From Cymodocea nodosa (Eukaryota > Streptophyta > Magnoliopsida > Alismatales > Cymodoceaceae): a stretch of 64,000 bases of DNA. The notes below the pieces were generated by a model. That model saw only the letters and a list, made by a program, of their open reading frames with translations, ran no database searches and was not told where the DNA came from. How positions within the stretch are numbered: position 1 is the stretch's first letter; every line of letters begins with the position of its first letter. The position numbers were made by a program, and so were the translations under genes. Shown here in pieces: positions 37,201 through 55,592 of the stretch. The DNA lies in contig CM072339.1 of NCBI GenBank assembly GCA_036874045.1, forward strand, positions 1,867,501 to 1,931,500, given 5' to 3'.

Positions 37201-40043
37201 CCAACAAGGACCCTGTCTTCTTGTAGCAAAGTATTCAGCAGTGTAGATTTTCCAACATTTGGACGACCAACAATTGCTAGTTGCAAAGGTGTCTTAGTCT
37301 CTACAGGATCCAGGAAGCTATCATTCTTGATCTGATTAACTGAAATATGCATCCATGTAAAGGAATGCACACCACTCAAAAGTAAGCAATGTCTTAAGAA
37401 ACAACAAAGGGATTCAAATAAACTTTTAAAAAATATATCATACAAGATATACACCAGGTGCAAAAGGAGAACAAAAATGTAAACCGCTTATTAACTGAAA
37501 GCATGAACAGAAAAATAAAAGGCTGCATTTCTGAGTATATGATAAAATAAGTTCATAAGACAACTTAAATTGCAATGCATTAGGAAAAGTGGCTATACTA
37601 AAAAGGATAGTCTATCATTGCTGGAGATGAAAATAACCAAAAATGAGGTAAATACAAAGCCACTATATCTGTTACGATCATTAAATTCTAGTAATTATTA
37701 TTGCCAATATTTCATCTTTAGGTTTCAACTTTCAAGTATTCATTTAGAGGAAGGTGGAAATCATACTTATCAAAACACAACCCTAAACGCCAAGCCAATA
37801 CAACTTATAATAAGGCTAGGAGTTTTTGAGAAATAGACATAAGTTGAATTCTCTGGATTTTGTCCTTTAGAATATTTAAAATCTCATTATATTTATTATA
37901 AACTTGATATTTTTTATCTTACAACTTTCTAGCATTAGGTTCAATTCACAATGCATATTTTGTTAGTAACTGCATATGATATAATATGCAGTATGAAAAT
38001 TATTTTTAAATTTATTTACGATGCCTAGGCATTTTCCAGGTAGTCCCATATGCACTAGACATCCAAGGTGCCCCAGGTTAATGCTCAACAGCTCGCCACT
38101 TTGATAACTGTGTGCCAACAATGATAAAAAATAGATAGTCTTTTGAAATTTGTAGCCATGTTATCCTATGGCAATTGGATTCACTTATACTGTCCCTTTC
38201 CCAATGAAAAGAGTAGGTAGTCATTAAAATGAGTTAGATAAAACACATTTAAGGATATACCATGCATTTATTGAGACCATATGATAGGACTGGGGCTAAG
38301 ACTTTTAAAGGCAAACTCAATGCATGAAGCTTTCACCAATGCAGTGTCAGAGAGTCCAATTTGTTTCACTTGCAGTGTCTCTTATAATTCAACTCATAAC
38401 CTCCAAGTTAGAATGGCACAACTTTACCATTATATCAAAACTCATCCTTAAGGACAAAAGCTTTTGTTATTAAAAAAACTTTCAAAATATTTAATAAAAC
38501 CTAAAAGATGAAATAACAATTTATTTTGCAATGTCAAGTAAAAAGTAAGAACACAAATGAAATGATGTAAAGCAACAGCAGCTCTTTGATGTTTGGTTCA
38601 ACACAGATGCTGAATGTCAAGTGTTTATATCGTAGTTTAATTACAAGAATCAAAGAACTTGGAACAAATGGCAAAAAGTAAAAAATGAAACATAGATACC
38701 GGCTGAATTTTGAAGAATGTACTCCTCAAGCAATGGGCGAAGTGCATGATACAGTTCAGCCATTCCCAGCCCAGTCTCTGCAGATATTGCAATTGGATCC
38801 CCAAAACCCAGTGCATGAGCTTCTGCACTTTCGGAAGTAAGAAGCCCTCTGTCATCAAGAGACTCTGATTTGTTCATGGCAAGGATTGTATGAATTCCAG
38901 GTGCATTCTTCCGGAGCCACTTCCCGACTTCAAAATCAAGTGGATGCAATCCCGACCTGACAAGACACCAAACATATGAACACTGACCAACCACAGCTCA
39001 TAAACACACAATTGCAATGATAAATAATAGAAAATATCTGAAGTCAAAAATAACCAACCTCACATCTATCAGGAAAATAGCAAATTGTGTCCTAGCAAGA
39101 ACTCCCATGGTCATCGCTGTTGTCCTACCTAGTACACTACCTGAAGAAGCGGTAGTCTCCAATCCAGCAGAGTCCAGCACCCGGAACCTCAGGTCACCCA
39201 GCTTTGCAACACCTTCCCTTACGTCACGAGTAACATGATCATCTGGCGTATTATATACAAGAGCCTCCCTCCTCCTTATCAAACTATTCTAGTGGACCAT
39301 ATGCAAAAGCACATAAGTTCCAATATGTACACAATAACACAACCTCCGTAAGAAACTCTGATTTTTGAAATAAATAGAGTACATTTGATATCTTTGAGAC
39401 TATTGTAGATTTTGTTGAATATTAAAATCATTCAATCCAGAGTTTCAAAAAATCATTGAATATTATTCAAATACATGGATGATAAGATGTAAGACTAAAA
39501 ATAAACATACAAAAAATATTTGTGTACTTGTTTCATCGTTACTCAATTTTTGTTAGAGACATCGCAACATAGAATTTCTCATAAATAAATAAATAAGCAT
39601 CGAATGTACCGGTTGAAAAGCGCAGACTTGCCCACGTTCGGCCTCCCGACGAGAATCACAGTAGGCAGAAGCTCTATATCGATCTTCGTAAAATCCACCC
39701 CGTTCTTCTTCCTTGCACTCTTCCGCCTACACCGAGGACTCTCCGCTAAACCGTCTCCGCTCGAGGCCTCCATTTCGGATTCGGAAGCCGCTTCCGACGA
39801 GAAGCTTGATGCGACCATTGGCGGGAGGCAGGAGGACATAGCTGTAAGGCGCCTGAGGAGGAAAGGTAGTGGGAGGATTGGACAAATTTCAGGTCTGGAG
39901 AGAATGGATTTTGTGAAGGAAGATGCGACGGATCCATTTGGTGGAGATATGACGGCGAGGGTACCGCCGGAGAGTAGGCGGCGTACGAGGAGCCGCGCCA
40001 TCAGGGAGGGAAGGCGCAGACCGCCGTCTGTGTTACCATTCAT
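31218..40043 (-). CDS. Double-GTPase EngA/Der-like protein, organellar, 628 residues
   Basis: Eight exons join in phase: 40043-39610, 39283-39059, 38956-38700, 37339-37131, 36796-36671, 33958-33776, 31780-31643 and 31532-31218 (1887 bp). The first GTPase domain shows GRPNVGKS at residues 133-140, DSAGLE at 182-187 and NKSE at 248-251. The second shows GRPNVGKS at 330-337, DTAGW at 377-381 and NKMD at 448-451. The last 110 residues form the KH-like EngA domain ([24 protein letters not shown]). About 120 residues rich in Arg and Ser precede domain 1 and look like a transit peptide; a second ATG at 40001 would remove 14 of them. Bacterial Der acts in assembly of the large ribosomal subunit, so a role in organelle ribosome assembly is likely. 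DSAG instead of DTGG in domain 1 resembles Arabidopsis At5g39960 more than plastid DER1 (At3g12080). Introns 5 and 6 are enlarged by repeats. Confidence 0.93.
32040..32400. repeat. Degenerate CCTAGGC-type repeat
   Basis: GGTGCCTAGGCAGTGCCTAAG near the left, followed by GCCCCATTTTAAAAAG and a long AT-rich stretch, resembles the ends of the hAT-type family seen at 5891 and 51767. No complete pair of ends or flanking duplication is found. It lies in intron 6 of the Der-like gene. Confidence 0.35.
34097..34380. repeat. Recent tandem duplication of 141 bp
   Basis: The segments 34097-34237 and 34238-34380 are nearly identical, differing at only a handful of positions (for example ATATGCAATGCGCC against ATATGAAATGTGCC). 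Both run from ATCACATA to CCATGGTGACCAA. The closeness shows a recent duplication, inside intron 5 of the Der-like gene. Confidence 0.9.
34400..34711. repeat. Two diverged copies of an AT-rich repeat block
   Basis: A block with the words GATATCTAATTCAAAACAAA, GTAGAGGTCCATTTATATAT and TTTTTAATGTGAGG near 34410-34510 recurs near 34615-34700 as GATATTTAACTTAAAATCAA, GTAGAAATCCATTTATATAT and TTTTTGAATGTGGGACTATC. I recognise the pattern as a common plant intergenic repeat but cannot name its family. Confidence 0.45.
34712..35120 (+). mobile_element. 5'-truncated RTE-type LINE, 3' end only
   Basis: Translated pieces follow the conserved C-terminal tail of plant RTE-type LINE polyproteins in order: [19 protein letters not shown], then [14 protein letters not shown], then a stretch like RGRLG (family RGRGRP), then [20 protein letters not shown], then KKRIHMV (family WRKRIHVADP). 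Several stops and at least one frame change interrupt it. The end carries TTGTTATTGTTG, fitting the short TTG-type repeats that close RTE elements. The reverse transcriptase core is absent, so this is a dead 5'-truncated copy in intron 5 of the Der-like gene. Confidence 0.7.
35290..35790. repeat. Degenerate repeat with TGGTCCA / ACTGGACC words
   Basis: The region carries many short inverted words around a TGGTCC core (AACTGGACCAGACTACCAGT, AAGTGGTCCAAGAG, GACTGGTCCAAATGG), as in common plant hAT-derived repeats built on GGACCGG-like ends. I cannot define its ends or a target duplication. Confidence 0.3.
38020..38115. repeat. Fragment of a CCTAGGC-type repeat
   Basis: GATGCCTAGGCATTTTCCAG followed by CATCCAAGGTGCCCCAGG resembles the end of the hAT-type repeat at 51690-51767. 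Only one side is visible. It lies in intron 3 of the Der-like gene. Confidence 0.35.
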
Positions 40044-42612
40044 CTGTTATAATAAATTTTAAAATAAATATTTGCTTCGTAAAATAATTAAATATTAATA
40101 TTGAAAATATTTACCTTTATATCAATTTAAAATATATTAATATTGAAAATTATATTGAAAATAAATGAATACTTTTTATAAATATTTGCTTCAAATGAAC
40201 GATGTATTAAATCATAAAATAATTATAGATGTCTCAAATGGAATATAAATCTTTATAGAGATTTTCAAATAACACAAAAAATGAAGATTAAGGTTGTAGA
40301 TTCGAAGCGTTACGTATGACTTTGATTAGTTAATATTGTACACCTCAAGATTATATAAGAAGAAAACTCATAATCTAACTCATACTCTTATATTCCGTTA
40401 AACATTCAATTACGTGAATTATAGGCATATTCTCATGTAATACCATGTAACATTGGATAAATTAAATTATCATTTGTATTAAATAAAATAAATAAAATAT
40501 TTTCACATGTAGTGAGATTTGAATTTACACCCATTGACGTAAAAGAACGACACAACCATGTTACTTTGTTGTATAGTGATACACATATTACTATATTTAA
40601 CATCTCAAATTAATTTGGTAAATTTCCTTTGTATTCTTCAATTCATGTATCATGTAATTTTATTTAATAAAATTTAATAATATAAAATGTTTTATAATGT
40701 AAAATCTATTGATTTTATTATATTTTCATAATATTATAATCAAGTAGTTCATAATTTAAACCAAACATTGCCTCATACTAAAGTTTGTTGTCTTTTATAT
40801 TTTCTCAAAACGGTTCTCGCAAAACAATGGTGACAGGTACACATAAGACATAATTTTTAAGATTAAATTTGACTCAAACATAAATTCAATTAGGTGATGA
40901 ATGAAATCATTGGGAGATTTGTGCATCAAATAAAATGGAAGTAGAGGAAAATAAAATTTCAACCTTATTCTGTCTAAGAAAGTAAAAAAAATTGATTCAT
41001 TCGTTCACTTTTAGACTATTTACTTTGATTTATTATGTAATCCATCTTTGAACCTTAAACCATATCTCACCTTAACCTCGTTTTTTGTCGTTGTCGACTA
41101 TTTTTCTTTCTTCATCGTTGATTATGTTTTTAAGTTTTTTTAAAATAATAACCTCAAAGTTCTCTGCTACTTTACTTCATTCAAATCATTTAACATTGAT
41201 TATCATTTTATTTTACTATTTATTTTTCTTGTATTCTTATACGTTTTTAATTTACCTTTCATAACTTTCTAAATATACAAAAAACGAACTTAATACAAAT
41301 GAAAGAAACCTTAGACCATAACCTTTCCAGAGCCAAAAATTAACGTCGAATTCATTATCAAAAGTAGACATCAACGTTCGTTGAGTCGATGACCATTGGT
41401 ATTTATTGGTTTACATTTGTGTTAATTAAAAAAAAAAATTTATGTTAAGTTTTGATCGTTGGCCAATTCTGTAAATTAAGAGTACGTCATTATTTATTAG
41501 CGACTTTAATTCTCAGACACAGTTTCTTTACATTTTGCGAAGTTCTTAAACAAATGATGATTTTTAGGTAGATTCATAAAAGATTTTAAATAAATTATGT
41601 ATAATAATTAACATAAATGCTAAACGATATCTGAAATTTCAATCAAATTAAAAAAAAAAAAAAAAGGGAAAAGGCAGCTATGAAGGACAAGAGTCAGCTC
41701 AAGCGCGAAAATTTTTTTGAATCCAGCGGCGTTTGAAAATTCGGAGAAAATAATGTAAAAAGAGACGCTCATTCGGTGACGTACGTTAATATAAATTCAA
41801 ATATTCAAAATTATACTTATGATTTAATTTTCTACTTCGATATATAAAAAAAAAAAAAAAAATCTCTGTTCATTCCAAGTTGAAACTTCCGGCAACATCC
41901 ACCGTCCATTCCTCATCGTGGTTGGTCGACCACGCCACCCGCTCTTGCTCCCACGGGAACGGGTGCCCTCCTCGATTTCCGGGCTCGGCTCCATCCGCCA
42001 CGGCGAGAGCGAAAGTCCACCGCCATTTCAAATTTTTTCAAACGCAAGCCAACCTTTTGCAGAAAACGTCCTCGATTCACGTCATTCGGACAGACATCCC
42101 TCTACTTTCAACGTAGATAGGACAGGTCCATCAGATAGATTTTTCTCGAGTGGTTGGCGGTGGTGCGTCGGAAGCACCTAGGGCTGTCGGTGGACGGACC
42201 AAATCATAAACTGGCATGTAGTGTAAATGAATATGATTAATTCGTATGACATCAAAATCAAATACTTGTACTCTGCGATCATGAGATAACGTCTGATAAA
42301 AATTTAAAGCGCTTCTTGTTCTTTCCCGTGTTTTTTTATTGTTCGATGAATAAATAAGTGAAAACGTGAATAAAATAAAAACCCAGGTACCAAAATGTGA
42401 GCACAAGTGTCGGGTACTGATCATTTGCAATTCTGCAAGCGGCGTCTTCTCCTCCTAGCACTGCTATCGGCTACCGCTCTACACTCCCTTTTGCATCGAA
42501 GAAGAGCAGAAGGAGAAGAAGGGAAGAGATCTCCTGGTCCTGGAGGGATAGGAACCCGATCGGATTCCTGGATTTGGGCCTGGAATCATCGAGTTATTAA
42601 TATCCGAGAAAC
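40044..42612. promoter_or_regulatory. Shared upstream region between the Der-like and kinesin genes
   Basis: The Der-like gene reads left from 40043 and the kinesin gene reads right from 42613, so this 2.6 kb holds both promoters. Most of it is AT-rich. A GC-richer block at about 41875-42180 and CT-rich DNA at 42420-42560 probably belong to the leader or core promoter on the kinesin side. GCGCGAAA at about 41704 resembles an E2F-type site, but one short match proves little. Frames open in the GC-rich block do not resemble known proteins. Confidence 0.45.
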
Positions 42613-48738
<6,126 letters not shown>

Positions 48739-50181
48739 TTCTCACATCCTGCCGGTAATTCGCCAATCTTTACCGGTAGATCTGAGCAATTTCTTCCGAC
48801 TTTCTTGTGCTATATATTTGTGGGTACCGCATGAAAGGACAAAGCAAGTCCCTTGCTTTTACTATCTTCGTATGCGAAGGGCTTCAGATCAAATGTTGAG
48901 AGTATGCATTGTGCAATAAATCTCGCCGACTGGCTTGTTGGGTAAGTCATCAACATGATTAGAGGAAGTTGTGAGCTTTTATGTCGTTGGTGCTGTTTGG
49001 ATTTCCTTTGAGCGAATCAGTAACCTTCTTTGGCAGTTGCATCAATCCAAATTTGGTACGTTCTGTGGATCCTTATACTGTTTGATTTGTGGCTGTGCCG
49101 TATTTCTGGCGACATTTTGTAAGTATTTGTGGCCCTAATGTGAGTGATTTTATGGCGTATACATGGGCTACGCGTCTAATGATTCGGCATCTTAAAATTT
49201 AACCGTCCACAAGACACTTATGTTTTGCCAGCTACTACGTCCATATGGCTGCATAATGATCATCAATCAAGCGTCTAGCAGAACATATTGCACATATATC
49301 AGTTAATGTGTTCATGTGTGATTGTGCGACGAGCGTATTGGTTAAAAACACCAATTAATTAGCACAAATTTCAAATGTTATATATTTTGAAGATTGTTGT
49401 TCAATCATAAATATTAGAATGTTTCTTAAGTTAAATAACTTGGTTTAACTTTATTGGTAGCACTAAATATGGCAATAAGTTAATGTTAGCTCTTAAATAT
49501 CAAGTTTTATCGAAGCTGGAGTTTCCTATGACATCGTGCGATTTCTTAGCCATTGATTTGTTAAAATGGAATCAACATTAACCGGTAGAAAGATTTCTCC
49601 GAACACTTTGATGGCTCATTTTCAGTTACACAAATCGATGAAAGATATTTCACATATGCAAGAACATGTATTATTGTATTGCTTGAATGGTTGTGTCCTA
49701 CTTGTTTGAAATCCTCTAAATTCATTTTTATTTCAGAGCCTCAATAAATGATTAGAAACTGGGTAATTTGTCTCTAAATAGCCTCAATAAATGATTTAGT
49801 GGAAAGCTCAACCCAATTAGTGGCAATTATTGGTATTCTTCAAAATCTTTAGATTCCTCGAAACATGATCCATCTGTGTCATCACAGTAGATTGGTCGTG
49901 TAAGAAAATGTGATTGTCAGCTTGTTTACCAAATCTCAATGAGATGTCAATATTTACTATTTTACTTGTTTTAGATTGGGATTTTGACAATGACACGTAG
50001 GGTTAGTGTTAGTTTTTACTGTAATGTTTGTGTTTGTTTCAGAATTAACCTTAAGAAAGGCCTCTAGCCTTTTTTTCCAGGATTGCGCATACCTCTTGCA
50101 GGTTTTGACGGCTTTGAGACGAGTTAGATGGTGGGTTTGTGTGTTAATTCTACTAAATGTTTTAACTGATCTTAAAATAAT
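48739..50181. other. 3' flank of the kinesin gene, no further gene seen
   Basis: The first few hundred bases have mixed composition and probably include the 3' untranslated region. After that the DNA is AT-rich, with a small duplication of GCCTCAATAAATGATT near 49740-49800. No frame looks coding. Confidence 0.4.
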
Positions 50182-50328
50182 TTGAATGCTGTTATGGATC
50201 TTACGAGAGAACGATTTTTATTTTTTGCAAAATTACAAGAGAACGAAGTAGTTACCCTTTTGAAGTTATTCTCCATGGGAAGACGTTGCCTTTGCGACTT
50301 AACTCAACCTTTAATTGAAAAACCCTCA

Positions 50329-50515
50329 TCGTGCTGTTCTCCCCTTCTTCTCCCATCCCCTATCGTCGTGAGGAAACTCAGCATTCTAATGAAACCCTCG
50401 TTGTGTTCTCCCCTTCTTCTCCCATCTCCTATTGTCACGAGAAAACTTGACATTTTGACAAAACTTTCGCTATGTTCTTCCCTTCTCTCATCCCTTATCG
50501 TCGCAAGATGACGGT
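50329..50515 (+). repeat. 69-bp tandem repeat, nearly three units
   Basis: Units start at 50329, 50398 and 50467 with TCGTGCTG, TCGTTGTG and TCGCTATG, each followed by a CT-rich stretch (TTCTCCCCTTCTTCTCCCAT) and a MGWAAACTYR-like segment. The period is exactly 69 bp, 23 codons, and a plus-strand frame (50182-50511) stays open through all units. The predicted peptide is repetitive (PLLLPSPIV), so this may be chance rather than a gene. Confidence 0.65.
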
Positions 50516-51689
50516 CGATAGAGCGTTTGGTTGATCTTTTGCTGTAAGAAACCTCTTGTGATTTCAGTGAACTTAACTGTGAAGAAACGACACACCACCA
50601 TCTTAAGAAGGGACACCGTCCTATTGATCCTAGTGAAGAACTTAGCTATTCATGCGAACCATTTTGATGTTAGGGTATTGTAAGGTTAGTATGATATTTG
50701 TAATGTTGATTTTAGTATGATAGCTAGTTTTTTTTGTTCTTTTTTGATGTAACAAATGGTTGTATGTCCTTTTCTAAGTATCAATTTATTGTTCTTACTC
50801 TATTGAGTAACTATTTGGTTTGCCTTTCAGAATGGTAATAATGTTATTATTAATATTGTATTTAATATCCTTGAAAAATGATATGTCAGTATCAAAATCA
50901 GTACATCAAACTAGATAGGTGGGTTAGAAATATTATATGTACTTTTGATTAAGTATTAATTACTATCTAGAAATCAGTCGTTCTTATTTAATTAGAATAA
51001 TCACTGGAATATAAAGTCTAATAGCTAGAGTTGATATGGGTTTTCCTTTATTAATTTGGCAAATATCTTTCAATGTTTGTTATTTTCCTATTGTTTGATG
51101 TAAGGCATGTATCCTTGTAGTGGCACTTTGATCTTTCTTCTTATAAATACATGATATGGTGAAAGCTACCATATTGATTTCATTGTTAGATGACCATAAC
51201 TATGTGATTAATTTTTTCCTTAAATTAAATAAGCTTATAGGTCTTAAAATTCAACAAATTTCTGTTAGATTTCAGTAATTGATTTTAACTAAAAAATAAT
51301 AATGAACATAACTATGATTAATTTGAAAAGTTACCATATCATAGCTTACGCTATACAATAATTAATTATATGATTATAATTTATTTATTATTATGATAGT
51401 AATAAGGTAGCAACATTAGAAATTTTTCTTGGAGATACTGTTGGGAAAATCTTTTTTAATTTTAGCATCATTTAGACCATGCAAATCTTATTTTGGTTTT
51501 TTTAATGGTGTATTGATTTTTATCACAACTTTATTTACAAGTTGTGTAAAGTTGTGACATTTAAATATCGTATTGTTGCGTTTGCTGTGTACACATTTTT
51601 ACAAGTTAGTTTACGCGATTTATTTGTGTTTTCAATTATAATATACATAAAAATATATAAATAACTACACATATTTTCAAAATAAAAAT
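50516..51689. other. AT-rich spacer, nothing recognised
   Basis: No supported gene, RNA gene or element ends. Confidence 0.35.
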
Positions 51690-51767
51690 ATATATTAACA
51701 AGGGCACTCAGGTGCCCCAGGCACTCAAAGGCATCCAAGGCTACCACCTTGGTGCATTGACAACCTT
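51690..51767. mobile_element. Right end of a hAT-type repeat (CAAGGTTGT family)
   Basis: The sequence runs through GGCACTCAGGTGCCCCAGGC and CCACCTTGGTGCATTGACAA to CCTTG. Reversed, it starts CAAGGTTGTCAATGCACC, the terminal type of the element at 5891. No partner left end is found in the preceding 2.5 kb, so the copy is probably truncated. Confidence 0.5.
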
Positions 51768-53032
51768 GTTACAGTGGTCCTTCACTCTAAACTTTATAAT
51801 TATTGCCTAAGTAGATAAATTAATTACATAAATCCAAGTATTGATTTTCCATGATTGTCAATATATCTTAATATGTTAGTACTTAGCCATTCTTGAAGTT
51901 CCCTTTACTAACTCATTAACATAATATTTTGATAATTATTAAAGTTTCAAAGAATATGTCTTGATATAATAAGAAATGTGTAAAAGAGTAAATTACTTAA
52001 TGAGAATTTCAATTATAGTCATTTACAGATAATGATAGTGATTGGGTGTACGTTTGAAATGATAAAATATTGATTTGTAATATTATGAGATTATTATCAT
52101 TTTTATTTGAGATATAAGAAAAATTTATTATAACACATTTCTTACTTCACAATTTCATTCATTAAGTAAATACAACTAATTTACTTGAAGATTTATAAGA
52201 TAAATTATCAGAATTTGATATTGTTAATGAAATATTAAGTGTAGATGAAGGAGAAAGAAATAAGAAATATTATAGAAATGACTTAAGAAGAGAAGAAAGA
52301 AATGGTTGATAGAATGCATAAAAATATTATTATGTGCTTTGTAGGAAAGATCAAAGAGTTAAAAATTTTCAAATAGTAATAAATTTTTATAATTTGATTA
52401 TCTTTTAACTATTTTTAATAATGGCATTATTGTTATTTTGTGAAAAAAATTAAAGTAATAAATTTACTTATTTATATTCTTTTATTTTATTCTCATTTCT
52501 GAACATGTACAGATTCTTTTAAATTTTTTTTAACTTTCTTAAAATTTCTATTTCCTTTACTTTCTGAATTTTTCTAAACTTTCTTTTCTAAACTTTCTGA
52601 AGGTACAGACACTTTCAAAATCTAATTTCAAAATCAAGTGAAAGGAAAGAAAGATTCTAAATAAATTATATATATATGTATGTCTATGTGTGTTTATACA
52701 TGTATATGTAGGTATGTATAGTGCATGATTAAATATTGATTGAGAAATAAAAATATGTAAAGCAAGTTTGTTTGTTGTTTCAACTTTGGATTACATAGAT
52801 CAGACCTAAAGGTATATCTTGGTGATGGTAATTTTTTTTTTTTACCATGTTAATAAGGTAGATTCAAATCTTTAGGCTTATTCAATTGAATTTCTTACCC
52901 CAAGTAAAAGGAAAAACGCTAAGGTCCATGACAGCAGAGATGGATGGGAGGTTTTCCAGCCTTGTTGGTTGCTGCCGCTGCTGCTGCAGTGTACCACAAA
53001 ATTACATGAAACGTGTTCATTGATGATTCACA
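51768..53032. other. AT-rich spacer, nothing recognised
   Basis: AT-rich, with runs such as TATATATATG near 52670 and a CTGCTG-rich patch near 52975-52990. No gene supported. Confidence 0.35.
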
Positions 53033-53067
53033 CCAACCCAACCCAACCCAACCCAACCCAACCCAAC
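53033..53067. repeat. CCCAA pentanucleotide microsatellite
   Basis: Seven tandem CCCAA units. The word is close to, but not the same as, the plant telomere repeat CCCTAAA, so I treat it as an ordinary microsatellite. Confidence 0.85.
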
Positions 53068-53819
53068 CACACCACACCACACGTACGTTGGAACCCTAAA
53101 AAGTAGTCGATGATTTGAATTCATGAAACCATCGATTCGTCCCTTGACCGACGTCCAGCCTCGCTTTACGCATCCGACATGCACACCAGACGGAGGCAGC
53201 GGCTAATACACAAAAGGTGGCGGAGGTGTAAACGGGAGGCATGCGAGGCTGACAGTTTAACTACCGTAATTCAGTTAAACAATTAAGTGGAAATACTAAA
53301 AAAACTACGAGTGAGACTAAATTATGATGGGATGGGGTCAATAGAAATATATAAAAGGAGGGTAGCTGTTAGCGTTAAAATCATCGTAGGTAAAATTTTA
53401 AATATTTAAAATTCTTATTTTAAGAATCTCGCGTCAGATTATTTATTGAACCAACACTTACAGATATCCATTTTTTGATCAACTTTACTTAAATCCTTCA
53501 AGCTTTAAAGTATCTCTTCTTAATTCTAATTTAGAACTAATTTCGAGATTTACCTTCGTCGAAACTGAAGTTATGTCTTCGGTAAATAACATTATACCAC
53601 TCTATAGTTAAGACAAACGAGTATACTAGACTTGAAGAGAAACCTTGCGTCTCTTTGGATAAGTATCTGATGAGATTAGAGAAGATTTTTTATGTAAATC
53701 TATGTTTATTAAAAGGAAATTAATTCCAGTAATTGTTGTTTTTAATTCACATGTAAATGAAGATCTTTGTTTTTTTTTTTTTTTTTAAATCTTTCAAAAA
53801 AAAAAACACAGCAGTACTA

Positions 53820-54540
53820 CCGTGTCCTCTGTAATTAATTGAGCTACCACCTCTCTCTACTGCTAAGAAACAGAGGTCTGTATATGATCCACAACCCACC
53901 ACCCTACCTTGAAAGGTTCCCTCCACTATATGTCCCAAAAAGAAAGCCATCTTGCTCTCCCATGCATGCACACACCTCACACCTAAACCAGGCAAAAGCT
54001 GCCCGCTTCCCATTAATGCAGAGGATCTCCATCTCCATCTCCATCTCCATCTCCATCTCCATCAATGGTCGTCTATCTCCTTGTCCTCCCTTCCCTCCAT
54101 TACTGCCACACCTTCTCGGGCGGCAACAAAAAGAACCCATCTCACCATCCAGACGGGGTTTCTGGCTTTGAACGCCTCTCCTCCTGCCCTGCCATTTATT
54201 TCTCTGCAACACCAGAAGAAAGAGAGGAACCGGGTGACTGACTGTGGAGGGAATGAGGGCATGGAACCAAACGAACCCATGCCAACATTACACCTGTTAT
54301 GGGGATTGGTAAGGAAACAAGCGATGAAAGATTCCATCCATTAATGCTGGTTGGTCACCGTTATGAATCGAGGAGACCAACCGGTGGGTCTTGGCCTCAT
54401 TTGGTAGCTGCAATCTGAGCTGCGTGTTGTGGTGCAGAAAGAAGAATATAGGAATGATGGGTGGGCTTGCATAGCAGAGAATCCGCCGGTGGCGGTGCTT
54501 TGGCGTCGCTTATTCTAATCCTAAGCAGAACACCGCTGAA
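53820..54540. other. GC-richer island with many short open frames
   Basis: Composition changes from AT-rich spacer to about even, and several overlapping frames of 80-130 codons stay open on both strands. None resembles a known domain, and the frames cross a CATCTC repeat at 54025-54063. Possible explanations are a long non-coding transcript or a promoter-like region. The nearest confirmed coding sequence is the OVATE gene, 1 kb to the right. Confidence 0.3.
54025..54063. repeat. CATCTC hexanucleotide microsatellite
   Basis: Six to seven tandem copies of the six-base unit. It would code Leu-His or Ser-Pro type dipeptides in some frames, which explains open frames across it. Confidence 0.85.
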
Positions 54541-55540
54541 TCCTCTACCTCCCTAGGCTTCTTTCAAAAATAGATCTCATATGTTGTTACTCAAGGAGGA
54601 TTCATCATCTTAAAGTTGATTAATAATAGATAAGGAAATTTATCATATATTAATCTAAATTTTACATTTACATTTATCATATGTTGACTTTGTGCATGAT
54701 GATCTCACCACATTCAAGACGCTCCTTGCAGGCCAGGCTCACATCACATTCATGCCCTTGAGATAGATGTTTGTCTGGAACAGTGTAAATGAGTGATATT
54801 TACAATTTCTTTTAAAATTTAAATTTTTAAAAATGTAAAAAAAAAGAAATATCATGATTGTCCAAAAGAAAAAAGAAAAACCCACGTTTCATTCAAAAAT
54901 TTGAACAGCTGGCCTTCGTCACTTCTTTTCGGAAGGTTGGTGAATTTAAGATTTAAGGTTGAGAAGAATGTTGGTACTAAATTATACACACTTAAATAAT
55001 CATTAAAAAACCATGAGCAATCATTAAGTTTTCATTTTTCCCCATTTTTGTATAATTTTTCTACCAATCATGAAACACAAACAGGTTGTCAAAGGAGGCA
55101 CATAAAGAGGTACGTTTGGAAGTGAAAAAGTCTCTGAACTTTGAATTGACATCAGAAGCCGATTACCCCAAAGCGACGTTCCAAAGACAGCAATGAAAAA
55201 AAGAAAAGCCTGTTCAAATGTGTCTGCTCCATTCAACTCTCCTGTTTGTCAAATCATGCGTCATTCGCTCCATAATCAAATCAAAGTTTTTTTCATCAAT
55301 ACTATTTTTGTCTTTATTCAAATTTAAACTTTTCTTGGATTAAGATATTATATAAAGCAACGAGGGACGAGAGCTGGTGTTGGGTTCGTTGACGTAGATA
55401 AAATAATTGAGAGGAAGAAGAAAAAAAAAAAAGCTGATAACGGTGACATCAATAATAATTACATTCACAGACACACAGAGCAGACACAAAGGGAAACCCA
55501 ACAAAGAAAGCATCGAGATTCTTGAGACAGCAACTACAGG
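54541..55540. other. AT-rich spacer and 3' flank of the OVATE gene
   Basis: No supported gene. The part nearest 55593 is probably the 3' untranslated region of the minus-strand OVATE family gene. Confidence 0.4.
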
Positions 55541-55574
55541 GAGATGAGATGAGATGAGATGAGATGAGATGAGA
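55541..55574. repeat. GATGA pentanucleotide microsatellite
   Basis: About seven tandem GATGA units just downstream of the OVATE gene stop codon, so probably within its 3' untranslated region. Confidence 0.85.
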
Positions 55575-55592
55575 TAGAAGAGATAGAAGAGA

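Noticed and set aside
41704-41711. E2F-type site as proof of cell-cycle control of the kinesin gene
   Set aside because: A single 8-base match 0.9 kb from the start codon is expected by chance.
41880-42181. Overlapping open frames in the GC-rich block before the kinesin gene, one with a RHGES word
   Set aside because: No further phosphoglycerate mutase features, no splice partners, and the position fits a promoter or leader.
53033-53067. Telomere-like repeat
   Set aside because: The unit is CCCAA, not CCCTAAA, and the tract is only 35 bp in a gene-bearing region.
54025-54344. Frames of 90-130 codons around the CATCTC repeat
   Set aside because: They overlap on both strands, cross a microsatellite and show no domain.
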